Of a stretch of DNA of 64,000 nucleotides, positions 17,466 to 26,532 are shown piece after piece. The notes under the pieces were generated by a model, which ran no database searches, was not told the DNA's origin, and was given only the letters and a program-made list of their open reading frames with translations. The DNA is taken from positions 124,001 through 188,000 of the forward strand of contig NZ_JAHXZN010000004.1 in NCBI RefSeq assembly GCF_019429485.1, read 5' to 3'. Origin of the DNA: Sphingomonas citri. GTDB taxonomy: Bacteria > Pseudomonadota > Alphaproteobacteria > Sphingomonadales > Sphingomonadaceae. The position numbers and the translations under genes were made by a program. How positions within the stretch are numbered: the stretch's first letter is position 1; each line of letters starts with the position of its first letter.

Positions 17466-18569
17466 TCACGTCCGTCGCGCCGCCCCCACGCAGGCCGTCG
17501 CGAGCGTCGCGGCGGAGCGCTCCCACGAGAAATGCGCCAGGCGCGCGCGACCGCGCGCCAGTCTTTCGGCGCGCCACGCGCCATCCTGATCGTCGAGCGC
17601 GCGGTGCATCCGCGCGGCGAGCGCAGACGCATCGTGCGGGTCGAAAAAGTCGGCGGCGTCGCCGCATACCTCGCGCACCGGCGCGATCGCACTGGCCAGC
17701 ACCGGACAATCGTTGCCGAACGCCTCCAGCGGCGGGATGCCGAATCCTTCGTACAGGCTCGGGAACACGAGAGCGCGCGCGCGTCGCATCAGCGCGGTGA
17801 CCTCGCCGTCGGAGAGCCGACCGGCAAGGATCACTTGCTCTGGCGCATGGGGTATCTCCGCCGCGAACACGCCGCCGTCGATCTGGCCGACGATGACCAA
17901 CCGGGACGCGGCGGGCTGATGGCGCATCGCCTCGATCGCGAGGCGCAGGTTCTTGTTCCGGGTCAGGCTGCCGATGGTCAGGAAGAAGGGCTGGTCCTCA
18001 GCCAGACCCAGCTTGGCGAACACCCCCTCGTCCGGCGCGGCGTCCAGATGTTCGGCGGAGTTCGGGGCGACGACGATCTCGTCCGCGGGCACGCTTAGCC
18101 AATGCGCCAGCTCGCCGCGCGAGAAGTCGGACACGGTCGCGATCGTGGCGCGGCGCGCCAGCAGACGATCGACCACACGGTGCAGCAGCACGTAGCTGCG
18201 CGAATAATTCTCGGGGAAGCGATAGATGGCGGCGTCGTGGATGACCGCCACCTGGCGGTGCTGGAACACCGGCCCGCTCGCCGCCAGGCTCAGCGCGACG
18301 CCGCCGCGCGCGACCTTGGCGAAGTCGACCTGCTCCCAGGCGTGGCCGCGCAGCCGGCCGTGGTGCGCCTGCGCGATCGCGCGCAGCGGCAGCGGCGGGG
18401 CGCCGGGCGGCAGCACGAGCTGACACTCGACCTCGAGCGCACCGCGCGCCGCCAGCGCGTCGAGCGCGAGCACGATCTGCGTCGCGTAACGCTGCACACC
18501 GGTCATCGGCTGCTGCCGAAACCGACCGTTGATGAACAGCCGCAGGCGGCGCCGATCCGAACCAACCAT
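17466..18569 (-). CDS. GT4 glycosyltransferase
   Basis: A 367-residue family-4 enzyme. The N-terminal lobe has LRLFINGRFRQQPMTGVQRYA and VAVIHDAAIYRFPENYS. The hinge carries TVSDFSRGELAHWL and the donor lobe FLTIGSLTRNKNLRLAIEAM and FPSLYEGFGIPPLEAF, the EX7E-type site. The pattern is close to mannosyl/rhamnosyl transferases of O-antigen clusters, though the sugar is not predictable. The start lies 11 bases after the stop of the preceding GT4 gene, and the hydrolase gene follows 70 bases later. The run is probably one operon. Confidence 0.85.
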   Translation of the reverse strand: MVGSDRRRLRLFINGRFRQQPMTGVQRYATQIVLALDALAARGALEVECQLVLPPGAPPLPLRAIAQAHHGRLRGHAWEQVDFAKVARGGVALSLAASGPVFQHRQVAVIHDAAIYRFPENYSRSYVLLHRVVDRLLARRATIATVSDFSRGELAHWLSVPADEIVVAPNSAEHLDAAPDEGVFAKLGLAEDQPFFLTIGSLTRNKNLRLAIEAMRHQPAASRLVIVGQIDGGVFAAEIPHAPEQVILAGRLSDGEVTALMRRARALVFPSLYEGFGIPPLEAFGNDCPVLASAIAPVREVCGDAADFFDPHDASALAARMHRALDDQDGAWRAERLARGRARLAHFSWERSAATLATACVGAARRT

Positions 18570-18580
18570 CGCGCGCCGGC

Positions 18581-19834
18581 TCAGCGGAACGTGCCCGCCG
18601 CCGTGCCGCGCGCCGCCAGCGCGGCGGCGACGAAGCGGGCGAAGGAGTCGAGGAAGCGCTCACGGCTGAACGACAGCGCGTGGGTGCGGATCGCGGCCTG
18701 GTCGAAGCCCGCCTCGTCGCGCTCGAACGTCTCAATCGCGGCGACCAGGCTGTCGACGCTCTGCTCGGCGAAATGCAGGCCGGACAGGCCGGGCACCACC
18801 GTCTCGGTCGCGCCGCCCGAGGCATAAGCGATCACCGGCCGGCCCGAGGCCATCGCCTCCACCGGGGCGATGCCGAAATCCTCCTCGCCGGGCATCAGAA
18901 AGGCGCGCGCGCGCGCGTAATAGCGCTTGAGCTCGGCGAAGGAGCATTGCCCGACGAACTCGATCGTCGGCCCGGCGAGCTTGCGCAGCGCCGCGGTCTC
19001 GGGGCCCTTGCCGGTGATCACCAGCCGCCGGCCGAGCCGATTGCACGCCGCGATGGCGAGGTCGACGCGCTTGTACGAGACGTGGCGGCCGGTGATCAGG
19101 TAGTAATCGTCGATCTCGGGCGAGGTGGCGAAATCGTCGACCTCGACGGGCGGGTAGATCACCTCGGCGGGGCGGCGATAGTAACGCGCGATGCGGCTGG
19201 CGACGTAGCGCGAGTTGGCAACGAAGCGATCCACGCGCAACGCGCTGCCGACGTCCCACAGCCGCAAGCGCGGCACCGTGATCGACAGCACCAGCCGCTT
19301 CAGCGCCGACGCGTCGCGGCGGTAATGATGGTATTGGTCCCACAGGTAGCGCATCGGCGAATGGCAGTAGCAGACGTGCACCGCGTTCAACGGCGGCATG
19401 ATCCCCTTGGCCGGGCCGGACTCGCTCGAGATGATCAGGTCATAGCCGTCGAGGTCGAGATTCTCGAGCGCCATCGGCGCGACCGGCAGCAGCGAGCGGT
19501 GGAAGCGTGCGGCGCCGGGGATCTTCTGCAGGAAGCTGGTGCGCAGCCGGTCGTCGGGCACGATCGTACGCGAATAATCGGGATCGGCGACCAAGGTGTG
19601 GACGACCGCCTGCGGGAAGATGCGCAGCATCGTCTTGACGACATTCTCGCCGCCGCCCGGGCCGACCAGCCAGTAATGGACGATCGCGACGCGCAGCCCG
19701 GCGAACTGCGCGCGCCACTCCGCCTCGTCGCGCAGCGGCGTGGTGACAGCGCCGGCTTCGCCCGCGGCGATCGGCACCGTGCCCACGTGCGCCTGTAGCG
19801 GGGGCGCCGCGGTGATCTCGCGCTCGATCGTCAT
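18581..19834 (-). CDS. GT4 glycosyltransferase (WbaZ-like)
   Basis: A GT4 enzyme of 417 residues with a 45-residue N-terminal extension before the GT-B core (LRVAIVHYWLVGPGGGENVV). The segment AVHVCYCHSPMRYLWDQYHHY is characteristic of WbaZ-like mannosyltransferases. The donor lobe has ITGRHVSYKRVDLAI and MPGEEDFGIAPVEAMASGRPVIA. ATG 19834 has GGGAG close upstream; the longer frame to 19981 lacks support. It is the second gene of the minus-strand run starting at 21113. It may add a mannose-type residue to the repeat unit (inferred from similarity). Confidence 0.8.
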   Translation of the reverse strand: MTIEREITAAPPLQAHVGTVPIAAGEAGAVTTPLRDEAEWRAQFAGLRVAIVHYWLVGPGGGENVVKTMLRIFPQAVVHTLVADPDYSRTIVPDDRLRTSFLQKIPGAARFHRSLLPVAPMALENLDLDGYDLIISSESGPAKGIMPPLNAVHVCYCHSPMRYLWDQYHHYRRDASALKRLVLSITVPRLRLWDVGSALRVDRFVANSRYVASRIARYYRRPAEVIYPPVEVDDFATSPEIDDYYLITGRHVSYKRVDLAIAACNRLGRRLVITGKGPETAALRKLAGPTIEFVGQCSFAELKRYYARARAFLMPGEEDFGIAPVEAMASGRPVIAYASGGATETVVPGLSGLHFAEQSVDSLVAAIETFERDEAGFDQAAIRTHALSFSRERFLDSFARFVAAALAARGTAAGTFR

Positions 19835-19913
19835 CACGCTCCCATCCTGCTGTGGCCTCATGCGAAATTTCCGTCGCGCCGTGCTATCGCAGGTGCCGCC
19901 GCATTTTGCACGA

Positions 19914-21113
19914 TCAAAGCCGGACCCCGACGAGTCGCTCGTAGATCGCCAGGGTCCGCTCGGCGACCACGTCGGGGTCATACTCGTGGCGGTCGACTAG
20001 CCAGCGCGCGCGCACCTTCTCGCGGAGCGACCGGTCCTCGCGCACGCGCGCGATGGCGGCCAGCAGCGTCGCCGGCGCGTCCGGATCAAACACCAGTCCG
20101 CGCTCGCCGTGCGCGACCATCTCCGGTAAACCGCCGCGCGCGGCGACGATCGGGATCACGCCGTGGATCCCTGATTCGAAGGCGACGCGACCCGACGGCT
20201 CGTCCCACAGCGACGAAACAACGAGCGTGTCGATCGTGGCGTAGAAATCGTCGGGCGCCTGCACGCCGAGGAAGTCGACGGGGAGGCTGTCGGCCAACTC
20301 CCTCAATTTGTTCACGTAGTCTGGCTGGCCATCGCCGCCGACGCGAAGCCGCCAGCTCTCCGCCGGCAGCGTGCGGAGCATCAACAGCAGCTGCTCCAAT
20401 CCCTTCTCGGGAGAGATCCGACCGAAGAAGCCGATCGTGAGCCGGCCGGGTGCGAGCAGGTCGGGCCGTGGCGCCACGGCGCGTGCGGGCCGATAGGCTC
20501 CGGTGAGAATCGTCGTCGGCACGTCGGGCGGGAATACCGTGTTGGCGTCGTAGATCGAGCGTATCTTCTCGGACACGTAGATGACGTGCCTTACCAGCGG
20601 CGTGCGCCGACGCGCGGGTGCGAGCGCCAGCATGCGGCAGCTGCCGCACACGCCCGAGCAGTTGACGCCGCTCTTCCTGTGCCCTGAATTGAGACACATC
20701 AGATAATAGTCGCTGACGCGGTGGACCACCGGCACGCCGCATGCTGCCGCGACGCGCCAGATCGTCGTACCGATTCCCGCCATCACATGCGTGTTGATGA
20801 CGTCCGGCCGAAAATCGCGGAGCACCGCGCGATAGTGCGCCGCCATGCGGTCGCCAAGCCGGTCGATCGCGTGCCATGCTAGGCGCGTGGGCGCGGGATG
20901 GTCGCCACGAAGGTAAAGGTTCCGGAGCGGCAATCGAAACTCGCGAATGCCAGTGGGGGCGTGGATGCCGCGGTGCGCGTAATCGTCGACGTTGAGCACC
21001 GCCACGGTGTGGCCGCGCGCCTGTAATCCCTGCGCCAGCTGCGCGACCGACACCTGTGCGCCGCCGTGCACGGCGGCCGGAAAGTAGTTCCTCGAGACCA
21101 GCAAGATACGAAT
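19914..21113 (-). CDS. GT4 glycosyltransferase with four-cysteine motif, probable ATT start
   Basis: A family-4 enzyme of about 399 residues. The core begins RILLVSRNYFPAAVHGGAQ, and the donor lobe has GFFGRISPEKGLEQLLL and SSLWDEPSGRVAFE. It carries Cys-x11-Cys-x3-Cys-x2-Cys, the same spacing as in the GT4 at 6834-8039. No ATG or GTG exists at the expected N-terminus. ATT at 21113 would give the canonical M-R-I-L-L-V opening and has GGAGG six bases upstream, while TTG at 21104 has poor spacing and would cut into the first strand. I therefore place the start at ATT. It is divergent from the polymerase operon. Confidence 0.75.
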   Translation of the reverse strand: MRILLVSRNYFPAAVHGGAQVSVAQLAQGLQARGHTVAVLNVDDYAHRGIHAPTGIREFRLPLRNLYLRGDHPAPTRLAWHAIDRLGDRMAAHYRAVLRDFRPDVINTHVMAGIGTTIWRVAAACGVPVVHRVSDYYLMCLNSGHRKSGVNCSGVCGSCRMLALAPARRRTPLVRHVIYVSEKIRSIYDANTVFPPDVPTTILTGAYRPARAVAPRPDLLAPGRLTIGFFGRISPEKGLEQLLLMLRTLPAESWRLRVGGDGQPDYVNKLRELADSLPVDFLGVQAPDDFYATIDTLVVSSLWDEPSGRVAFESGIHGVIPIVAARGGLPEMVAHGERGLVFDPDAPATLLAAIARVREDRSLREKVRARWLVDRHEYDPDVVAERTLAIYERLVGVRL

Positions 21114-21124
21114 GGCGTTCCTCC
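21111..21124 (-). promoter_or_regulatory. Ribosome-binding site and ATT start codon
   Basis: Reading the minus strand, GGAGG (21124-21120), a six-base spacer and ATT (21113-21111) precede CGT ATC TTG. This is the best-spaced initiation signal for the GT4 gene, and it would make ATT the start codon. ATT starts are rare in bacteria, infC and pcnB being the known examples. Confidence 0.5.
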
Positions 21125-21248
21125 GGCGCCGCCGCGGTGCCGCGCGGTCGGTCTCCTGACAGCGGACAGCGTGCGACCTCTACGCGCGGCGGGTCACGAT
21201 CGGCCACTCTGGTGACCCATCACGGGAAAGCTGTCAAATATGAGCAAG

Positions 21249-21254
21249 TTGACA
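21249..21254 (+). promoter_or_regulatory. Candidate -35 hexamer for the polymerase operon
   Basis: TTGACA occurs 54 bases upstream of the polymerase ATG in the 194-base divergent gap. No convincing -10 element is seen at 16-18 bases, so this is a weak call. Confidence 0.2.
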
Positions 21255-21307
21255 TTGCGTTACCGCCGTCGAGCACCTACCACGCCACGGTGGGAATTGA
21301 ACGCCCG

Positions 21308-22678
21308 ATGAACGAAACGGTCAGCTTGGCGCCGCCTGTGGCGACTGGGCGGCGCGCGCATCGGCATCGCTCCTCCGCCGCGGCATCGTCGTTCCGCGGT
21401 TGGTCGGTGGGCGTGGCGAGCGGCGAGCGCGTCCGCCGAGTCGTGACATGGGTCACGATCGTGCTGATCTTTCGGCAGACCTTCGCGGCGCCGATCCGCG
21501 CCTTCGCGCCCTTCCTGTGGTATGTGCCCGACGTGTTGATGGCCGGCGCGTTGTTGGCGATCGCTGCCACGGGGATGCGCGACAAGATCGTGTCGGTGCT
21601 CGTCTCCGTCGCAGCGCTGTCGGTGCTGGTAGTCTATTCGTTGCTCAGCAACAGCGGATTCGCAGTCGCGCTCGCGGTACGCGGGCTGGGTTATATCCTG
21701 CTCGCCTTCTTCGCCGGCTTGGGCGTGCGCCGCGGGGACAAGCTCTTGCCGGTAGCGCTGGTGGCGGCAGCCGCGATCAGCATCGCGGGCGTGTACTACG
21801 ACGCCCTGTTCACCGTGCCCTGGGCGGGGATGACGTTCGAGGGGTTCGGTGGCAGCGCCGACGCGGCGCGGCAATGGTCCGCCGACGGTGGCCGTCGCTT
21901 GTCCGGCCTCGGCATCGCCTCGACCGACACCTCGGTGATCATCGCGGCCGGGACGCTCGTCTTCCTGGGGCTCACTCAGAATCGCCTGCGCCCGGCGAGT
22001 GCGCTGTTCTGCGTCGCAGCGGTGCACGCGCTGCTGCTGACGACGCAGAAGGCGACCGCCGGTTGGCTGATCATCACCGTGCTGACCGCCTATGTCGCGC
22101 CGCTGGTGGGGTTTCGCCGCGCTGGCTTTCACGCCTCGGCGCTGCTGCGGCCGCTCGGGGCGCTCGGCCTGGCCGCGAGCATGCTGGTGCCGCCGATCTT
22201 CGCTGGCGTCGACTTCAGCGCCGCGCTGCGGGTGAACGCGGCGACGCTGGATCAGCGCATGGTCGAGGTGTGGCCGCGCGTGCTGCCGCATCTGTTCGAC
22301 GTGCCGCAGATGCTGCTCGGGTTCGGGCTCGGCGGCATCGGCGCGACAGGGGCGCGACCTGACCTGGCGATGATCGATAACATGTTCCTCTATGTCGCGC
22401 TGACGCTCGGCCTTCCCGCAACGCTGGCGCTGTTCGCGATCGCCGCGCGCGCGTTGCTGGCGACGCCGTTGCGCGACGGCGTGGATTTCTCCGCGCTGGC
22501 GCTGGTCACCCTGCTAGCGCTCAACGGGATCACCGCCAATATCGTGGTCGCCGGCGCGGTCGGCAGCGTCTTCCTCGGCTATGCGGTCGGATGCCTGCTA
22601 CGACCGCTGCGACGCAGCCGCTCGCGGCGCCACGTCGGTCAGGTCAGTGCCGCGGCGCCCGTCGTGGTGACAGGTTAA
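21308..22678 (+). CDS. Wzy-like polysaccharide polymerase / O-antigen ligase-like membrane protein
   Basis: A polytopic protein of 456 residues with about ten hydrophobic segments. A large periplasmic loop follows the segment WAGMTFEGFGGSADAARQW, with an Arg/Gly-rich RRLSGLGIASTDTS. The later LLGFGLGGIGATGARPD..DNMFLYVALTLGLPA is typical of Wzy/WaaL-fold enzymes. It probably polymerises the repeat unit in the periplasm. ATG 21308 follows the divergent gap; the frame open back to 21056 overlaps the GT4 gene and is not coding. The pyruvyltransferase gene starts three bases after its stop, and a flippase gene comes next. Confidence 0.75.
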   Translation: MNETVSLAPPVATGRRAHRHRSSAAASSFRGWSVGVASGERVRRVVTWVTIVLIFRQTFAAPIRAFAPFLWYVPDVLMAGALLAIAATGMRDKIVSVLVSVAALSVLVVYSLLSNSGFAVALAVRGLGYILLAFFAGLGVRRGDKLLPVALVAAAAISIAGVYYDALFTVPWAGMTFEGFGGSADAARQWSADGGRRLSGLGIASTDTSVIIAAGTLVFLGLTQNRLRPASALFCVAAVHALLLTTQKATAGWLIITVLTAYVAPLVGFRRAGFHASALLRPLGALGLAASMLVPPIFAGVDFSAALRVNAATLDQRMVEVWPRVLPHLFDVPQMLLGFGLGGIGATGARPDLAMIDNMFLYVALTLGLPATLALFAIAARALLATPLRDGVDFSALALVTLLALNGITANIVVAGAVGSVFLGYAVGCLLRPLRRSRSRRHVGQVSAAAPVVVTG

Positions 22679-22681
22679 GCG

Positions 22682-23845
22682 GTGGCGAGCATCGCGTCCC
22701 GCGCGTTGGCGCGCGCCGCGCCGTCGCGGCGCCTCCCGCGTCGCCCCACGGTGACGATCTGCGGCGTGGCGGGCTACAATCGCGGCGACGACGCGATCGC
22801 GCTCGCGCTCGTGGAGGGACTGCGCGCGCGGCTGCCGCACATGCACGCGCGCGTGGCGATGATCGCGCTGGGTTCGATCGCCGCGACCGACGACCTCAGC
22901 CCCTTTCTGGCAGCGCGGCGACGGCCCGCGGGGCTGCTCGCGCTCGCCTATGCGATCGCGCGCGCCGACCTGGTCATCATCGGCGGCGGCTCGATCATTC
23001 AGGACAAGTTCGGCGGCGGCCGCGTCAAGGGGATCATCGGCTATGCCTGGCTGGTGGCGCGACTGGCGGCGCTGTTCGGCCGCCCGCTGATCACCGCGCC
23101 GATCGGGATCGACGCGATCACGACCGAGCGCGCGCATCAGTCGGCCGCTGAGCTGCTCGCGTCCGCGCGCGCCATCTTCGTGCGCGACGCGCGCTCGATG
23201 GCAAACTGCCACGCGCTCGTCGCCGATACCACCGCGCCGCAGCCACAGATGGCGTGCGACCCCGCCTTCGCGCTCGCCGGCGCGTCGCCGCGTGCGGGCG
23301 GGCCGATGATCCTCTCGCCCGCCTTCGAGGATGAATATGACGAGCTGGTGATCGACATCTTCGCGCGCGTCGCCGCGGAGGCGGTCGAGCGGCTGGATCG
23401 CGAGGTGGTGGTCGTGTCGATGGACAGTCGCGACGACGCGCGCGTGGCGCGGATCGTCGCTGCCGTGCCCGCGGCGGCGCGCGCGCGCGTGAGCGCCGCC
23501 TACCCGCCGACGCTCGACGTCGCGCTGGATGTGCTGCGCGGCGGCTCGGCGCTGATCGCGATGCGGCTGCACGCGATGATCCTTTCCTACGGCACCGCGC
23601 CGATCGCGTGTCTCAGCCGCACCACCAAGACCGACGCCTTCATGGAGGACTATCGCGTTCCCGGCACGGGCATCGGCGACGACACGCCCGCGGCGGTCGC
23701 CTCGCTGCTGGTCGAGGCAGTGGCGAGTTGGTCGCAACGCGACGAGCAGGCGGCGATCCTGGCGACGCGACGCGCGACGCTGAACCGCTTCTTCGACACG
23801 GCCGTGGCGCTGTTGCACCCGCAGCGCGCGAGCCAGACCGCGTGA
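22682..23845 (+). CDS. Polysaccharide pyruvyltransferase family protein (CsaB-like)
   Basis: A 387-residue protein of the pyruvyltransferase family, which adds ketal pyruvate to sugars of EPS or cell-wall polymers using phosphoenolpyruvate. It shows VTICGVAGYNRGDDAIALA, ADLVIIGGGSIIQDKFGG, ITAPIGIDAIT and IFVRDARSMA. The C-terminal ALIAMRLHAMILSYGTAPIACL carries the conserved R-x-H. The GTG start lies three bases after the polymerase stop, and its own stop overlaps the flippase start (GTGA). It would place a negative charge on the polymer. Confidence 0.85.
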   Translation: MASIASRALARAAPSRRLPRRPTVTICGVAGYNRGDDAIALALVEGLRARLPHMHARVAMIALGSIAATDDLSPFLAARRRPAGLLALAYAIARADLVIIGGGSIIQDKFGGGRVKGIIGYAWLVARLAALFGRPLITAPIGIDAITTERAHQSAAELLASARAIFVRDARSMANCHALVADTTAPQPQMACDPAFALAGASPRAGGPMILSPAFEDEYDELVIDIFARVAAEAVERLDREVVVVSMDSRDDARVARIVAAVPAAARARVSAAYPPTLDVALDVLRGGSALIAMRLHAMILSYGTAPIACLSRTTKTDAFMEDYRVPGTGIGDDTPAAVASLLVEAVASWSQRDEQAAILATRRATLNRFFDTAVALLHPQRASQTA

Positions 23846-25305
23846 GCGGACGGTCCGGCGCGGCGATCGTTACCGCCGCAACGGTGATCGGCAGCGGGCT
23901 CAACTTCGTGGCCACATTGCTGTGGACTCGGCTGCTCGATCCGAGTGCGTTCGGCCGCTATGCGCTGGTCTCCGCTGCGGCGGTGCTGCTCAACGCCATG
24001 CTGTTCGAGTGGCTGCGGCTGGTCAGCGCGCGGACGCTGTATGATCCTACGCGGCCGAGCGCGGTCCACCCGGCGCGCGCCGACGCGCTCACCGCGCTCT
24101 ACGCCGCAGTCGCGTTGCTGTTCGTCACCGCGGTGACGATCCTGTGGCTGCTGGGCATCGGCTTCGCCGGCGTGGCGGCGCGCTGGTGGCCGGTTTTGGC
24201 GGCTTTCACTTTGACGGAAATGGCGCTCGCCTTCCTTCAGACGGTCTATCGGCTGCGGCAGCGCGCCTGGCCTTACTTCTGGAACGCCACCGTGCGCTCG
24301 GTCGCGGCGATTCTGCTCGGGCTGGTGCTGGTGCGTCACGCGGGGCTGGGAGCGCTTGGGACGCTGCTCGGCATCGTGATCGCGCAGGGCGCGGTGGCGC
24401 TGACCAGCGTGCTGTTCGATCCGCTGTGGCGCGCGGCGCGGCCATGGCACGCGTCTCGCGCGCAGCTCGCCGCCGCGGTCCAGCTCGGCTATCCGCTGAT
24501 CGCCAGCTGCGCGCTGACCTACGCGGCGGGTTTCGCCGACCGTTTCCTCGTCGGCGCGACGCTTGGGCCGCACGCCGTGGGGCTCTATGCCGCGCCCGTC
24601 GATCTGCTCCAGAAGACGTTGGTGTTCATGATGATGACCATCAACCTCACGGGCTATCCGGCGTTGGTGCGTGCCTATGAGGATCGCGGCCCCGATGCCG
24701 CCTGCGCCACGCTCGAGAACAACCTGCAACTTCAGGTGGGTCTCGGCTTGCCGGCGGCGGTCGGGCTGATGGTGCTGGCGCCCGGGATCGTCCATCTGCT
24801 GCTCGGCCCGGCTTTCCGCGCGGAGGGAGCACGGCTGCTGCCGATCGTCGGGGCGGCCGCGCTGCTGCGGTGTCTCGTCACCTTCCATCTGATGATGGCG
24901 TTCCAGGTCACTCGCCGGATGGGCTGGATGGTCGTCCCGCCGCTGACGACGCTGGCCGTCGTCATCCCCGCCGGGCTGATCGGCATCCGCCTCGTCGGCC
25001 TGCCCGGCATGGCGCTCGCCGCCCTGATCGCGCAGCTGCTCTGCTACACGATGAGCGCGTTCCTGGCCAAGCGCGTGCTGCCGCTGCGGCTGATGACGCC
25101 CGACATCGCCCGGATCGCGGCGGCGGCAGCGGGCATGGGACTCGTGCTCGTGCCGTTTCGCTCGGTGACCGATCCGTTCGCGACCGCGGCGCTGATCGTT
25201 CTAGGGGGCGCGATCTATGCCGCGTTGCTGCTCGCGCTGCGCGTGCCCGCGGCGACGCGGCTCGCCGCGGCCGTGACTCGACGCGCGCGCCGACGCCCCG
25301 CCTGA
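23842..25305 (+). CDS. Wzx-type polysaccharide flippase 2
   Basis: A 487-residue MOP-superfamily transporter with about 14 hydrophobic segments. Its opening (GAAIVTAATVIGSGLNFVATLLWTRLLDPSAFGRYALV) is typical, and the middle contains YAAGFADRFLVGATLGPHAVGLYAAPVDLL. GTG 23842 overlaps the pyruvyltransferase stop and marks coupled translation; the frame open back to 23608 lies over that gene. Being in one operon with a polymerase and a decorating enzyme, it is the best candidate for flipping this locus's main repeat unit. Confidence 0.85.
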   Translation: MSGRSGAAIVTAATVIGSGLNFVATLLWTRLLDPSAFGRYALVSAAAVLLNAMLFEWLRLVSARTLYDPTRPSAVHPARADALTALYAAVALLFVTAVTILWLLGIGFAGVAARWWPVLAAFTLTEMALAFLQTVYRLRQRAWPYFWNATVRSVAAILLGLVLVRHAGLGALGTLLGIVIAQGAVALTSVLFDPLWRAARPWHASRAQLAAAVQLGYPLIASCALTYAAGFADRFLVGATLGPHAVGLYAAPVDLLQKTLVFMMMTINLTGYPALVRAYEDRGPDAACATLENNLQLQVGLGLPAAVGLMVLAPGIVHLLLGPAFRAEGARLLPIVGAAALLRCLVTFHLMMAFQVTRRMGWMVVPPLTTLAVVIPAGLIGIRLVGLPGMALAALIAQLLCYTMSAFLAKRVLPLRLMTPDIARIAAAAAGMGLVLVPFRSVTDPFATAALIVLGGAIYAALLLALRVPAATRLAAAVTRRARRRPA

Positions 25306-25315
25306 GCGCGCGAGC

Positions 25316-26413
25316 TCACCGCCCGTCGAGCAGTTCACGCGATAGCCGCACGTGCGCGCGAACATAAGCTTCGGAGCTCAGTCCCTCGTCGCTCATCTGC
25401 GCCTGCGCGCGCGCCGCCATCGCCGCTGCCGCGATCGGATCGGCGGCAAGCGCGGCGATCGCCGCGGCGAGGGCGTGTGGGTCGTGCTCGGGGACGTAAC
25501 GCACCGCTTCGGGTGGAAAATAGGCCTCGAGCCCGCCCACCGCGGTCGCGATCGTCGGCACGCCGAACAGCGCCGCTTCCTGCAGCGCGGTGGAGCCCGA
25601 GACGTGGAGGTTGTGCTGCAGCGGCACCACGACGAGATCGGCCTGCCGATAGAGAGCGAAGAGTTCCTCCGAGCTGGTCACGCCAGCGACAGTGACGTGC
25701 TCGAGTCCGCGCGCCAGTTCGGGATCCGCCTTGGTCGAAACGATGCGGAGCTGCCACTCGGGATGCTCGCGGACCGCCTCCACCAGGCTGCGCCAGTCAC
25801 GATGCGTATCGTTGCCAACGCTGATGATCCGGTACGGGCCACCGGGTGCGCGCGGTGGGCGCGGCGGCTCGCGATGGTCGGCGCGGATGCCGAAGCGCAC
25901 CAACTCGCAGCGCTGGTCGGGGAACAGCCGGCGCGCGGCGGCGAGGTTCAGCGGCGAGTGGAAGGTCAGCACGTCGGCCTGACGGATCAGCCGCCGCCAG
26001 AGCCAGCGATGCAGCGGGTTGAGCCGCGGCCAGCGATCGATCAACCAGACCGCCTGGGCGAGCAGCCGGGGTCGTGCCGTGCGATCCCGTCGCCGCTGCG
26101 CGAGCAGGGCGCAGACGCCGAGAAACTGTGATTCGGTGTGAGTCCACACCACGTCCGCGGCCATGATGCTGTCGCGGTTGCGCCAGGCGTTGACGATGTC
26201 GAAGCCGAGCGGCGCACCGAGTCCCATGCGCACGAGTTTGCCGAACCTGCCCTCGTGCTCGACCGCGGGCGCGATCAGCGTGACGCCCATCCGCTCGGCT
26301 CGAGCATACCCGTATGGATCGGGTTCGTTGAGCCCGACCAGCCGGCCGGCGGCGAAGAGCTGCGCCCAGCGGCGCGGGTGCTGCGCCACGGCGAGATGGA
26401 CATAGACCTTCAT
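25316..26413 (-). CDS. GT4-like glycosyltransferase
   Basis: A GT-B fold protein of 365 residues. The N-terminal lobe is atypical (VYVHLAVAQHPRRWAQLFAAGRLVGLNEPDPYGY), but the C-terminal lobe is clear: RIISVGNDTHRDWRSLVEAV, VTSSEELFALYRQADLVVVPL and STALQEAALFGVPTIATAVGGLEAYF. It resembles GT4 enzymes that add late or side-chain residues. Its 3' end lies ten bases from the convergent flippase gene. It lies downstream of the sugar-transferase gene with a 119-base gap and may share that transcript. Confidence 0.75.
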   Translation of the reverse strand: MKVYVHLAVAQHPRRWAQLFAAGRLVGLNEPDPYGYARAERMGVTLIAPAVEHEGRFGKLVRMGLGAPLGFDIVNAWRNRDSIMAADVVWTHTESQFLGVCALLAQRRRDRTARPRLLAQAVWLIDRWPRLNPLHRWLWRRLIRQADVLTFHSPLNLAAARRLFPDQRCELVRFGIRADHREPPRPPRAPGGPYRIISVGNDTHRDWRSLVEAVREHPEWQLRIVSTKADPELARGLEHVTVAGVTSSEELFALYRQADLVVVPLQHNLHVSGSTALQEAALFGVPTIATAVGGLEAYFPPEAVRYVPEHDPHALAAAIAALAADPIAAAAMAARAQAQMSDEGLSSEAYVRAHVRLSRELLDGR

Positions 26414-26532
26414 CGTCGCGCCGGCCCCCTAGCCGCGATCCGGGAGATGGCCGGCACGTGCACCGCGCGCTCCGACAAGGCAACGGCGCCGCCCGGTAGG
26501 ACGACGCCGCGCGACGTTTGGCAGCATTGCCG

